From positions 186,001-250,000 of the forward strand of contig NZ_JAQTLS010000003.1 in the NCBI RefSeq assembly GCF_028714775.1: 64,000 bases of DNA. Reading direction: 5' to 3'. Made by a program: the position numbers and the translations under genes. The stretch's first letter is position 1; each line of letters begins with the position of its first letter. The notes under the pieces are model-generated. The model saw only the letters and a list, made by a program, of their open reading frames with translations, made no database searches and was not told the origin of the DNA. The DNA is from Thiothrix sp. Its GTDB lineage: Bacteria > Pseudomonadota > Gammaproteobacteria > Thiotrichales > Thiotrichaceae. Shown here piece by piece: positions 55,917-64,000 of this stretch.

Positions 55917-55998
55917 AGGCTTTCCGTAGGCGTGGCATCCCCTCAGTGAAAATGCGACAATGCGTGCTTTTCTTGCTCCCAATGCTCACGGAAATGTC

Positions 55999-56856
55999 AT
56001 GACTGCCCAAATTATTGATGGAAAAAAAGTAGCCGCCCAAGTCCGCGCCGAAGTCAAACAGCGCGTGGCAGAACGCTTGGAACACGGCAAACGCCGCCCC
56101 GGTTTGGCGGTCATCCTGATTGGTTCCGACCCAGCCTCACAGGTGTATGTCAGCCACAAACGCAAAGCCTGCGAAGAAGTCGGCATCTTATCGCGCTCTT
56201 ACGACTTGCCCCCGCAAACCACCCAACATGAACTGGTCGAACTGGTCAACGAACTCAACCACGACCCACTGATCGACGGTATTCTGGTGCAATTGCCCTT
56301 ACCCGCCCACTTGGATTCTTCGCTAGTCATCGAACAGATCAACCCCAGCAAAGACGTGGACGGCTTCCACCCGACCAATATCGGCAGGTTAGCCTTGCGC
56401 ATCCCCGGCCTGCGCCCTTGCACCCCGTATGGCGTCATGCGTTTGCTCGACAGCACAGGGGAAGTTTACAAAGGCCGCCACGCGGTGATCGTCGGCGCAT
56501 CCAATATTGTAGGTCGCCCAATGGCACTGGAATTGTTACTGGCGGGCGCTACCGTCAGCGTTACCCACCGTTTCAGTGGCAGCATGACCCCAGAACTGGT
56601 GCGCCAAGCTGACATCGTGGTAGCCGCCGCAGGCAAACCGGGCTTGGTGAAAGGAGAGTGGATCAAACCGGGCGCAACGGTGATTGACGTAGGCATCAAC
56701 CGCACCGCAGAAGGACGCTTGGTCGGCGATGTGGACTTTGATTCAGCGGTTGAACGTGCAGCATGGATTACCCCGGTTCCCGGTGGCGTTGGCCCCATGA
56801 CGGTAGCCATGTTGATGCAAAATACCTTGGAAGCGTGTGAAAAACATCCATTCTGA
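55999..56856 (+). CDS. folD: Bifunctional methylenetetrahydrofolate dehydrogenase/cyclohydrolase FolD
   Basis: FolD interconverts methylene-, methenyl- and formyl-tetrahydrofolate. The 285-residue protein (E. coli 288) has [14 protein letters not shown] with the catalytic Lys, [10 protein letters not shown], the NADP-binding [17 protein letters not shown] and the C-terminal [14 protein letters not shown]. The start at 55999 is chosen because it begins the family's IIDGKKVA segment; an in-frame ATG at 55960 would be an unusual extension. Confidence 0.96.
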   Translation: MTAQIIDGKKVAAQVRAEVKQRVAERLEHGKRRPGLAVILIGSDPASQVYVSHKRKACEEVGILSRSYDLPPQTTQHELVELVNELNHDPLIDGILVQLPLPAHLDSSLVIEQINPSKDVDGFHPTNIGRLALRIPGLRPCTPYGVMRLLDSTGEVYKGRHAVIVGASNIVGRPMALELLLAGATVSVTHRFSGSMTPELVRQADIVVAAAGKPGLVKGEWIKPGATVIDVGINRTAEGRLVGDVDFDSAVERAAWITPVPGGVGPMTVAMLMQNTLEACEKHPF

Positions 56857-56886
56857 TTTTTAATTACACACCTCCTAAAAACAAAC

Positions 56887-56915
56887 AAGGCATCCATAAG
56901 GATGCCTTAAATTTT
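56887..56915 (+). terminator. Terminator of folD
   Basis: AAGGCATCC, loop ATAA and GGATGCCTT followed by AAATTTT form a 9-bp stem 30 nt after the folD stop codon. Confidence 0.8.
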
Positions 56916-57013
56916 CTGATTATTTAATAACATCTGCGCGTAATTATTGTAGCTCTACACGCGATGCCAGACCTTTAATTTTATGATTGGCTTTACTGAC
57001 CAATAGTCTGGTA

Positions 57014-57036
57014 CATAAAAATGGCTTACGCCATTT
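57014..57036 (-). terminator. Terminator of the SH3-domain gene
   Basis: On the minus strand AAATGGC, loop GTAA, GCCATTT and a T-rich tail lie directly after the stop codon at 57041. Confidence 0.7.
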
Positions 57037-57040
57037 AGTA

Positions 57041-57868
57041 TTATTTATTGCCTTCGGCTTTTAACTTATCAACAGTTGCTGCATCCAACGCGCCCGACTC
57101 TTGCAAACGGCGGATAACTGGCGCTGGCAGACAAACAACGTCTGATTTACGGAAATCGACTTCCCCTGTGGTCATCCCACCGCACTTCTGGCGTTTACGG
57201 TCGCCTTCTTTAGTGGTGTCAGGGTCAAACTTCAAGTTTGCTGCATTAACCCAGCCATTCTGACCAGCCCAACGGACACGTTCCAGTGACAGCTTGCCTG
57301 CTTTACCCATTTTCCCCAGCTTAGCAACCCACGTTGCATTGTGTGGGATTTCAACGGCGATGGCGTCATTACCCTGGTCAACGTACATCATCAGGCTTTC
57401 ACCGGGAGTCAGTTCTTGCACAGAATAAATAGGTACGGAACGGAAGACACCGCCTTTCGCCGCTTCAGGATAGCCGCAGCATTCCTTGTCCTGTACTTTT
57501 GGGTCAGCCATGCACTGACGGCGGGCGTTAGCAACATCAGTCGCTTCAGGGTCATGCACCAGTGCGTCGGAAACGACCCAACCTGTCTGGTCATCCCAAC
57601 TGACTTTTTCCCAAACAACCTTATCTACGGTCTTCTGCCCATTGCGGCGCACAATCCACGTGGCATTATGGGGAATATTCACGATCACATTCTTGCCCGG
57701 CTCCTGATACATTTTCAGGACATTACCAGCACTCATCCCTTGCACACGATAAATCAGCTTGCTATCAGCAGGCATGGAAAGTGCGGCATGGGACATCAAG
57801 GGTGCAGCGAACAGCAGGACACCTGCCGCCAAAGCCAACACTGGCTTTATTGTCATTCCTTTTTTCAT
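57041..57868 (-). CDS. Exported protein with two SH3-like domains
   Basis: A 275-residue protein with a signal peptide (about 1-29, ending SHA) and two similar SH3-like beta domains, roughly 40-105 and 135-210; each contains the repeated pattern IPHNATW(I/V) and a WDDQTGWV or WAGQNGWV segment. It carries several Cys (QCMADPK, ECCGYPE, KCGGM, DVVCLP) that may form disulfides. SH3-like domains in exported bacterial proteins often bind peptidoglycan or peptides. The ATG at 57868 follows GGAGG by 10 nt; an in-frame TTG at 57874 is less likely. No neighbour hints at a specific role. Confidence 0.8.
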   Translation of the reverse strand: MKKGMTIKPVLALAAGVLLFAAPLMSHAALSMPADSKLIYRVQGMSAGNVLKMYQEPGKNVIVNIPHNATWIVRRNGQKTVDKVVWEKVSWDDQTGWVVSDALVHDPEATDVANARRQCMADPKVQDKECCGYPEAAKGGVFRSVPIYSVQELTPGESLMMYVDQGNDAIAVEIPHNATWVAKLGKMGKAGKLSLERVRWAGQNGWVNAANLKFDPDTTKEGDRKRQKCGGMTTGEVDFRKSDVVCLPAPVIRRLQESGALDAATVDKLKAEGNK

Positions 57869-58093
57869 AATCAATCAACCTCCGACAATAGTCCCGTCTG
57901 ACTACGGGGCATCACCTTACAAAGCTAAAAAAGACGCTTATCAGGAGCGGGGGCTCCTCATTACGCCACATTCCGGTTTAAGTGTAGATAAAAACGCGCT
58001 ATCTTTCACGGCAGAAGCGGGGTGCACCGTAATAATTGTCGCGTTCTGTACCAAAAGTTGTAAAAATGTCACATTGGATTATAGTCAGTGAAA

Positions 58094-59131
58094 CTAACAA
58101 TTGTTTCGCCGTTGAGCAAGAAACATAGCATCACCGTAACTAAAAAAGCGATAACCTCGACAAACGGCATGTTTGTAACTATTTAAGATCGTGTCGTACC
58201 CCGCAAACGCCGATACCAACATCAATAACGTTGATTCTGGCAAGTGGAAATTAGTAATCATCGCATCCACCACCCTGAACTGATAACCGGGCGTAATGAA
58301 CAAACGGGTATCTCCTTGAAAAGGCGCTAGAACCCCACTACGGGCAGCACTTTCAAGACTACGCACCGAGGTCGTACCGACTGCCACTACCCGTCCACCC
58401 CGTGCCCGACACCCCGCAACCGCTTCACAGACTTGCGCGGAAACTTCCACATATTCAGCGTGCATGACATGCTGGGACAAATCTTGCACCCTGACTGGCT
58501 GGAACGTCCCCGCACCCACGTGCAAGGTAACAGCCGCCGTTTCCACCCCTTTCTGGCGCAATGCCGACAACAGTGCGTCATCGAAATGCAACCCTGCCGT
58601 AGGCGCTGCCACCGCGCCCGGTTTCTGGGCAAAAACCGTCTGATAACGTTCGCGGTCGGCAGGCGTATCTTGGCGCTCAATATACGGGGGCAACGGCACA
58701 TGCCCGTAGCACTCAAGCAATTCCAGCACGGTTTCCGCGTGCAGGAAACGCACCTCGAACAAATCGCTCTGCCTCCCGCTCACCTCTGCATCTATGGCAT
58801 TTTCCAGCCGCAAACGGGTTCCCGCTTTGGGTGATTTACTGGCACGGATATGCGCAAGCACGGAATGTGCGTCCACCACCCGCTCGACCAGCACCTCTAC
58901 TTTACCGCCTGATATTTTTTGCCCATGCAGACGCGCCGGAATCACGCGGGTGTTGTTGAACACCAGCAAATCACCGGGCTGGATCAAATCCTGCACGTCA
59001 GTAAATTGCCCGTCACGGCATGAACCCGTTGCACCGTCCACGATCAACATCCGGCTAGCCGTGCGTTGTGCCAAGGGTTCGGAAGCAATTAGCTCCGGGG
59101 GAAGCTCATAATGAAAGTCACTCAGTTGCAT
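58094..59131 (-). CDS. queA: S-adenosylmethionine:tRNA ribosyltransferase-isomerase QueA
   Basis: QueA transfers the ribosyl moiety of SAM to preQ1 in tRNA, giving epoxyqueuosine. The 345-residue protein has the full family pattern: [45 protein letters not shown] and the C-terminal [19 protein letters not shown]. tgt, a frequent partner, is not adjacent. Confidence 0.97.
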   Translation of the reverse strand: MQLSDFHYELPPELIASEPLAQRTASRMLIVDGATGSCRDGQFTDVQDLIQPGDLLVFNNTRVIPARLHGQKISGGKVEVLVERVVDAHSVLAHIRASKSPKAGTRLRLENAIDAEVSGRQSDLFEVRFLHAETVLELLECYGHVPLPPYIERQDTPADRERYQTVFAQKPGAVAAPTAGLHFDDALLSALRQKGVETAAVTLHVGAGTFQPVRVQDLSQHVMHAEYVEVSAQVCEAVAGCRARGGRVVAVGTTSVRSLESAARSGVLAPFQGDTRLFITPGYQFRVVDAMITNFHLPESTLLMLVSAFAGYDTILNSYKHAVCRGYRFFSYGDAMFLAQRRNNC

Positions 59132-59214
59132 GGGAACGAATCTTACCAGTTTGTAAAATTTCTTTCGACAAATGCAAAAAATCTTTGTAGAATACGCAAC
59201 CTCAACATCCTAGC

Positions 59215-59299
59215 CGGGATGGCGGAATCGGTAGACGCAGCGGATTCAAAATCCGCCGATGGTAACATTGTGCGAGTTCGAGTCTCGCTCCCGGCACCA
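59215..59299 (+). tRNA. tRNA-Leu (anticodon CAA)
   Basis: An 85-nt tRNA with acceptor GCCGGGA / TCCCGGC, D-arm GGCGGAATCGGTAGACGC, anticodon stem GCGGA / TCCGC with loop TTCAAAA (anticodon CAA), a long leucine-type variable arm, T-arm GAGTTCGAGTCTC and an encoded CCA end. It reads UUG codons. Confidence 0.95.
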
Positions 59300-59521
59300 A
59301 ATTTTCCCTCCTTGACATTCGTCAACACCCAAAACACCTTCTCAAGCAAACACTTATCCATTCAGTTGTTCGTACTTCTTCGCCAAAATTCGCCTATAGC
59401 CACTGTAAACAGGTACATGAAAAGGTACATGGCAATTGTACGCAGACATAGGCGTGGGGCTTGGATCAGCATTTCAACCTTGAAATAATAGGGATACCTG
59501 CTTGCACTGAGGTTCCCGAAA
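59300..59521. other. Region between tRNA-Leu and the membrane protein
   Basis: This 222-nt stretch has no clear gene. It holds two direct copies of AGGTACATG (59411-59419 and 59423-59431) close to a short open frame beginning MAIVRRHRRGAW at 59429, which stops after 20 codons. The region after a tRNA gene is a classic integration site, but no integrase is present. Confidence 0.4.
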
Positions 59522-61516
59522 ATGGTCAATGAATCACCCCAAACTGCCCATTTTTTCTGGTCAGCAGCACTATCGCTGCTGCTGGTAGGACTTTTCCTGA
59601 CGCCGTTGCGCACGGTTGACTTGTGGTGGCAACTCGATAGTGGTCGCTGGGTGCTGGAACACGAGCAGTATCTGGGTCGAGAAGTGAATTCCTTCAGTAT
59701 GCCCGGCGCGGCTTGGCCTAATTTCTCTTGGCTGTTTCAGGTGCTGATTGCTAGCGTAGAATGGGTGGGTGGTCTCTGGGGTCTATTGCTATTCAAAGCT
59801 GCCGCATGGTGGCTGATCCTTTTTCTGCTGCTACGCAGCGCTAGGGTGGATACCCCCATGGCGATGCTGCTCGCGCCACTGCTGTTTTCTTGGCAGATAT
59901 TTCCACTCATGTACTTGCGCCCGCACTTGTTCGAGGGTGTCTTTCTTGCCTGTGCCGTCTGGTTGTTCCATCGCCAACGCAATTCACGTGACCCACTCTG
60001 GTATGGCCTGCTTATTCTCATCTGGGCTAATTGTCATGCCTCGGTGATGGTAGGCGCGGCGGCACTGGTGCTGCACTATGTCTGGGGGGCGGATTTCAGG
60101 CCACCGGCACTGCGGGAACTGTTACGGCGTTTGCCGGTTGGCTTGTTGCTGGGGATGCTGGTTTTTGCCACCCCCAATGGTTTCGGGATTCTGAAAGTGC
60201 TACTCGCACATGCCGATGGTGAATACCTGCACGCTTATATCCGGGAATGGTTCAGCCCAGAAATGATGCCGCCATTGATGTTCGTGGCACTGCTCGCCAT
60301 TGCCACAGGCGCTTTGGTGCGGCGTGATTTGCTGACCCCGGCAGAGTTATTGTTGATTGGGATTTTCCTGATCATCGGCGGTAGCAGTAAGCGCTTTCTG
60401 TATGAACTCGGCCTGCTGCTGATTCGACCTTCGGCTGTCTTGCTCGGCTTGCTGTTTGCGCGTCTTGTTAACCGGCAATGGTTGTACGGGGGATTACTCA
60501 TCACCCTGCTGACGGCAATTTATTGGCCTCCATTCGTTTGGGGCAAGTTACACACAGCAGATTACCCCGTAATGAAAGGGCAGTTTCCGCATGTCGCAAT
60601 GGCAGTACTACAGCCGGTGTTGAAGGGCGAACCGGAACTGCGGGTTTGGAATGACTATGGCTGGGGTGGTTATCTGGAGTGGCACGGGCGAGGACGCCTG
60701 AAGGTTTACATTGATGGCAGGACACCGACCGTGTTTACCGAAGAAATGATGCTCAATGAGAAACTAGCCAGCTCCCGCCCACAAATGCTCCGTTCCCTGT
60801 TGAATCACTGGAAGGTGGATGCCATCGTGCAGCGGCGGGAAGCTTCTTTGCCAATTCCACCCGGAGACCCTACTTGGACGCTGGTTGGCTTCGACAGCAT
60901 CTCAGTCATCTATCTGCGTGCTGATTTAGCGCAACGTTACGGTTTGTCTGGCATCGGGTTTGATCCTTTCCGCCCGTGGCCTTCAGTCGATGCCTGGCAT
61001 GTCGGGCAGGCGGTGCAAAATGTTCGCAGCCTGTTGGCATTGGATGCAGATAATGATCTGGCTTGGCAGCAGCTTGGTCAGTTACTGGGCTGGAGTTGGG
61101 CGGGAAGTGATGAAAACGTCCGGGCGCGGGCGATGGAGGCATTCCAACGTGCGATTGACCTCAACCCCCAGAATGGCTCCGCACGCTTGGGGCTAGCGTG
61201 GTTGCGCAAAAGTGCGGGGCAAACACCGCAGCAAGTGGCGCAACCTGTGCTGGAATTGCTTGATGATTCAGGCACAAACGGGTTCATGGGGCTTGAAGTA
61301 GAGCTGGCATCGCTGCTGTTGGATACCGGGCATCCACAACAGGCCATCAAGGTTTTGTCGCCGGATGACTGGCGCTATCACCAGCAATTGGATATGAATT
61401 TCAACGTGTGGTCGCTGCGCATGAAAGCCCATTCAGCCTTGGGTGAACGGGAGGCGGCGGAGTTTGACAAGCGCATGGCGGAACAACTGGCGCTGGATGC
61501 GGGGCATCGCCCCTGA
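59522..61516 (+). CDS. Polytopic membrane protein with C-terminal TPR-like domain
   Basis: A 664-residue protein with about ten membrane helices in residues 12-345 (early VDLWWQLDSGRWVLEHEQ lies on the periplasmic side), then a soluble segment with VWNDYGWGGYLEWHGRGRLKVYIDGRTP, a pattern often found in GT-C-type glycosyltransferase or oligosaccharyltransferase-like membrane proteins, and a TPR-like helical tail (ALDADNDLAWQQLGQLL, AFQRAIDLNPQNGSARLGLAWL). A role in transferring sugars to a surface polymer or protein is inferred only. The start ATG has GAGGT about 9 nt upstream. It is convergent with the efflux adaptor. Confidence 0.8.
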   Translation: MVNESPQTAHFFWSAALSLLLVGLFLTPLRTVDLWWQLDSGRWVLEHEQYLGREVNSFSMPGAAWPNFSWLFQVLIASVEWVGGLWGLLLFKAAAWWLILFLLLRSARVDTPMAMLLAPLLFSWQIFPLMYLRPHLFEGVFLACAVWLFHRQRNSRDPLWYGLLILIWANCHASVMVGAAALVLHYVWGADFRPPALRELLRRLPVGLLLGMLVFATPNGFGILKVLLAHADGEYLHAYIREWFSPEMMPPLMFVALLAIATGALVRRDLLTPAELLLIGIFLIIGGSSKRFLYELGLLLIRPSAVLLGLLFARLVNRQWLYGGLLITLLTAIYWPPFVWGKLHTADYPVMKGQFPHVAMAVLQPVLKGEPELRVWNDYGWGGYLEWHGRGRLKVYIDGRTPTVFTEEMMLNEKLASSRPQMLRSLLNHWKVDAIVQRREASLPIPPGDPTWTLVGFDSISVIYLRADLAQRYGLSGIGFDPFRPWPSVDAWHVGQAVQNVRSLLALDADNDLAWQQLGQLLGWSWAGSDENVRARAMEAFQRAIDLNPQNGSARLGLAWLRKSAGQTPQQVAQPVLELLDDSGTNGFMGLEVELASLLLDTGHPQQAIKVLSPDDWRYHQQLDMNFNVWSLRMKAHSALGEREAAEFDKRMAEQLALDAGHRP

Positions 61517-61582
61517 TAACGTAGCCCAACCAAGCAGCCTGTCCGCATCTAGCTTTCAGGCTACGTCAGTTGGTTTTTGTCA

Positions 61583-62758
61583 TTACTTAGCTGGCGCGGC
61601 AGCAGGAGCAGGAGCCGCAGCAACCGGCGGCATCCAACCAGAAACAACACCTGCTGGCGGCTGGTCAATTACCCGTTCGCCTGCATTCAAGCCAGACACT
61701 ACTTCTACCTTGCCATTGCCTTGGTCAGCGCCTAAACGCACCAGACGCAGTTCCGAGGTATTATCCGCTTTCACCACCAATAAGCTCGGCAAACTGGTTC
61801 CTTTCATCAAGGCGGTGGCGGGGATGGTCATAATCTGGGAATCGCCCGCTTTACCTTCCGGCAAATAGATTTCAGCATACATACCGGGCGCGGCGGTCAC
61901 TTCCACCGGCACATCAAACTTGACAGTCACGGTATGGCGGGCGGGGTCAGCAATGGGGTAAATTTCTGCAACACGCACGGAAGTTTGCACACTGCCATCA
62001 ATCCGCGCGGCGACCACCATGTCTTTGCTGAGATTACCCACCAAACCTGACGGCACATCGGCTTGCAAACGCTTGTACTTCACGTAACCGAATTTAACCA
62101 ACGGTTGCCCCGGTTGCACGGTATCGCCGACTTCCACCATCTTTTCCATGATGATGCCTTCAAACGGCGCGTAAGCACTGGCATCACGCAACGCAGAATC
62201 AATTTCCTGCAATTGCGACATGGCTTGCTGGAGGCCACCTTGCGCTTGTGATACGCCCGACGCGGTATTCGCCAAATCCGCCTGACGTCCCGCTTTGGAG
62301 TCGTAACTGCCCAGCATGGAATTGGCGAAAGGGCGCACTGCCATCATGTCAAACATGGCAGGCATCCCAAAACCCGGCATTGCCCCCACGTCCTTACTGC
62401 GCGGTGAAACCAATTCGCGGTTATATTGCGCTTGGGCATTTTGCACACCCGATTGGGCAATCTGGATTTGCGCCAACACCGCATTACGTTTCGCCGTTAA
62501 CTGGGTGTCATCCACCTGAAAAACCACTGCGCCCTGTTGCAGGGCAGTACCTACCCCACCCGCAACCTGTTTCACCACGCCGGGAATTTGCGCTGCCAGC
62601 GTCACCTCTTTATAAGGCACAACCGTACTGCCCAGCACCGAGCGTGAATGGGAACCTGTCATTTCAATCGGAACGATTTCAGCAGCGTGTAAGGCGGGAA
62701 GTGAGCAGGCAACCAACACCGTTGCCAGCCAACCTGATACCTGTTTCCTTGTAGCCAT
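61583..62758 (-). CDS. RND-type efflux periplasmic adaptor (HlyD/MFP family)
   Basis: A 391-residue membrane fusion protein with an N-terminal signal peptide (about 1-26), a split lipoyl domain (AAQIPGVVKQV... and SAYAPFEGIIMEKMVEVGDTVQPGQPL), an alpha-hairpin (86-195), and the beta-barrel and membrane-proximal domains (DVPVEVTAAPGMYAEIYLP, LVRLGADQGNGKVEVVSGLNAGERV). The hairpin turn at 124-150 is methionine-rich (six Met in 27 residues). The C terminus is an Ala/Pro tail. No RND pump or outer-membrane channel gene lies nearby in the window, so the pump partner is unknown. Confidence 0.87.
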   Translation of the reverse strand: MATRKQVSGWLATVLVACSLPALHAAEIVPIEMTGSHSRSVLGSTVVPYKEVTLAAQIPGVVKQVAGGVGTALQQGAVVFQVDDTQLTAKRNAVLAQIQIAQSGVQNAQAQYNRELVSPRSKDVGAMPGFGMPAMFDMMAVRPFANSMLGSYDSKAGRQADLANTASGVSQAQGGLQQAMSQLQEIDSALRDASAYAPFEGIIMEKMVEVGDTVQPGQPLVKFGYVKYKRLQADVPSGLVGNLSKDMVVAARIDGSVQTSVRVAEIYPIADPARHTVTVKFDVPVEVTAAPGMYAEIYLPEGKAGDSQIMTIPATALMKGTSLPSLLVVKADNTSELRLVRLGADQGNGKVEVVSGLNAGERVIDQPPAGVVSGWMPPVAAAPAPAAAPAK

Positions 62759-62873
62759 CTGGCGTATTTCCTCAAAGCGTCATGTATTATTAACCGCAGG
62801 AATCCCTGCGAATTTTCAAGGAAGTTACCACCATCAGGTGGTTAACACCAGTAAAAGTATAGCGCAACCCGCC

Positions 62874-63566
62874 TTAGGCAGACGCGCCGAATACCTCACG
62901 CTGCAAGCCACTCAATTGCACCAGCCGCGCATTCAGGTTGAGGTTAATACCCCGCCACAGCGACTCTTGCCCTTCGCGGGTTTCCAGATACGGCATTATC
63001 GCCTGCTCCACGATATGGGAATGGTGGATGTCCAACTCGATATGCCCGATAAATAATTCCAGCGCGTCGTCATCCAGGCCCGGCACGGTACGCAAACCTT
63101 TCAGCAACATGCGGTAATATGGCGGGATCGGCCATTCGCCCGCAATGCCCGCCACGCCAATCGCCGCCAGCCAATCCGTGCCTTGGGTGATGCGCATCAT
63201 GGTGTCGATGTAACCCTGCTGTTCCGGGGTAATCGGTGGATTGGCAATCTCTTCCTCGCTGATGTCCAACGCCCGCATGAATTTGCGGTAGATTTCCATG
63301 TGTGAACGCTTGGAATTACCGTTACCGTATTCGTCGTACAGGATTTCCGTCATGACCGCCTGAATGTTCTCATCCGGCGTTACCCCCAAAGCACACGCCT
63401 GATACAAGCGGGTACGCAAAATATGCGGGTAATACAGCAACGCAAACGTCCGCGCCTGTTGGCGTGAAACCGGCTGGGTGGAAACCATTTGCAAGAAGGG
63501 ATGGCGCAAAAACGGGTGTTCCGCCACGCGGGTTTTCAACTCTTCAAGAAAAACAGGTGCGTTCAC
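62874..63566 (-). CDS. Heme-oxygenase-like iron oxidase (PqqC/CADD-type fold)
   Basis: A 230-residue all-helical protein of the iron-containing redox enzyme family. Candidate metal ligands fall in the expected places: Glu79 (LYDEYGNG), His89 (KRSHMEIY), Glu144 (AGEWPIP) and the late His175/Asp179/His182 group (GHIELDIHHSH). Family members act as non-haem di-iron oxidases or in cofactor synthesis; the substrate here is unknown. GTG 63566 is chosen as start because TAGGAGGT lies about 9 nt upstream, while an ATG at 63602 is on the far side of that ribosome site. It is 115 nt upstream of the efflux adaptor on the same strand. Confidence 0.85.
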   Translation of the reverse strand: MNAPVFLEELKTRVAEHPFLRHPFLQMVSTQPVSRQQARTFALLYYPHILRTRLYQACALGVTPDENIQAVMTEILYDEYGNGNSKRSHMEIYRKFMRALDISEEEIANPPITPEQQGYIDTMMRITQGTDWLAAIGVAGIAGEWPIPPYYRMLLKGLRTVPGLDDDALELFIGHIELDIHHSHIVEQAIMPYLETREGQESLWRGINLNLNARLVQLSGLQREVFGASA

Positions 63567-63665
63567 GTAAGGATACCTCCTAAAATGGGCTAGGGTCGCC
63601 AATGTAACAAGAACAGATTATGAACCCAAATTGTCCATAAGTTTCCGCTGGTATACTACTGAAAT

Positions 63666-64000
63666 ATGTTCCATAAAACTTTACGATTCATCAAAGCATT
63701 GCTGCTGGCACTCTTCCATGATATGCATCAGGGCAATATTACGTTGCGGGCAATGGGGCTGGTATACACCACCCTGCTGTCGCTCGTGCCGCTGCTGGCC
63801 TTGAGCTTTTCCGTGCTGAAAGGTTTTGGCGTCCACAACCAGATGGAACCGCTGCTGCTGCGCCTGCTCGCGCCGATGGGGGAAAAAGCGGCTGAACTGA
63901 CCCAACAAGTGCTGGGCTTCGTCGATAATGTGCAAGTCGGCGTATTGGGCTTCGCGGGTCTGGCAATCTTGCTTTACACCGTGGTATCGCTGATGGAAAA
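63666..64000 (+). CDS. YihY/BrkB family inner-membrane protein (3' end outside window)
   Basis: The first 111 codons of a polytopic membrane protein cut by the right edge. The start FHKTLRFIKALLLALFHD followed by the LRAMGLVYTTLLSLVPLLALSFSVLKGFGVHN segment is the hallmark of the YihY/BrkB (formerly RNase BN-like) family, whose function is unsettled. A second membrane helix (VGVLGFAGLAILLYTVVSLME) is starting as the window ends. It is divergent from the iron oxidase gene. Confidence 0.9.
   Translation, partial: MFHKTLRFIKALLLALFHDMHQGNITLRAMGLVYTTLLSLVPLLALSFSVLKGFGVHNQMEPLLLRLLAPMGEKAAELTQQVLGFVDNVQVGVLGFAGLAILLYTVVSLME

Overview
This looks like a chromosomal window from a GC-moderate gammaproteobacterium, most likely a filamentous sulfur oxidiser of the Thiothrix type. 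That assignment is an inference. It rests on Pseudomonas-like synteny blocks (pilMNOPQ-aroK-aroB next to ponA; truA-fimV-asd-like-leuB-leuD-leuC; fur/bamE; rnfH/ratA), on an IPTL-CTERM sorted surface protein, and on giant SdrD_B/DUF11 proteins. No prophage, insertion sequence or CRISPR array is visible.

Layout. 0-1.2 kb: the start of bioH (cut by the window edge) divergent from plsY. 1.2-8.2 kb: a leftward block of the type IV pilus assembly operon pilMNOPQ followed by aroK-aroB, divergent from ponA (PBP1A). 11-15.7 kb: housekeeping genes (an unknown gene, hemE, yqeY, rpsU, fur, bamE, rnfH, ratA, an RDD protein). 15.7-26.7 kb: a succinate-semialdehyde dehydrogenase, truA, fimV, and a leuC-leuD-leuB-asd-like operon divergent from a LysR regulator. 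The asd-like product lacks the catalytic cysteine.

26.7-45.9 kb is the accessory heart of the window: six leftward genes for exported proteins. Two are lipoproteins, two are related beta-propeller/SdrD_B/DUF11 proteins, one is a DUF11/SdrD_B adhesin-like protein, and one is a 2488-residue protein of about 16 alternating SdrD_B repeats with an IPTL-CTERM sorting tail. Three of them end at the same point of a near-identical DUF11 domain. Together they look like a cell-surface, sheath or holdfast assembly system. They lie directly downstream of dnaX-ybaB-recR-hinT on the same strand.

45.9-49 kb: hinT, recR, ybaB and dnaX, plus the 4.5S SRP RNA. dnaX carries an A10 slippery tract with stop codons in both alternative frames, which should yield a short gamma subunit. 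49.2-55.9 kb: a rightward Pil-Chp chemosensory operon (response regulator, CheW-like PilI, PilJ receptor, a compact ChpA with one recognisable HPt site, and a two-part response regulator). It complements the pilus and FimV genes earlier in the window, so much of the twitching-motility machinery is encoded here. 56-64 kb: folD, an SH3-domain exported protein, queA, tRNA-Leu(CAA), a polytopic membrane protein with a TPR-like tail, an RND-type periplasmic adaptor with a methionine-rich hairpin tip, a heme-oxygenase-like iron oxidase, and the first 111 codons of a YihY/BrkB membrane protein.
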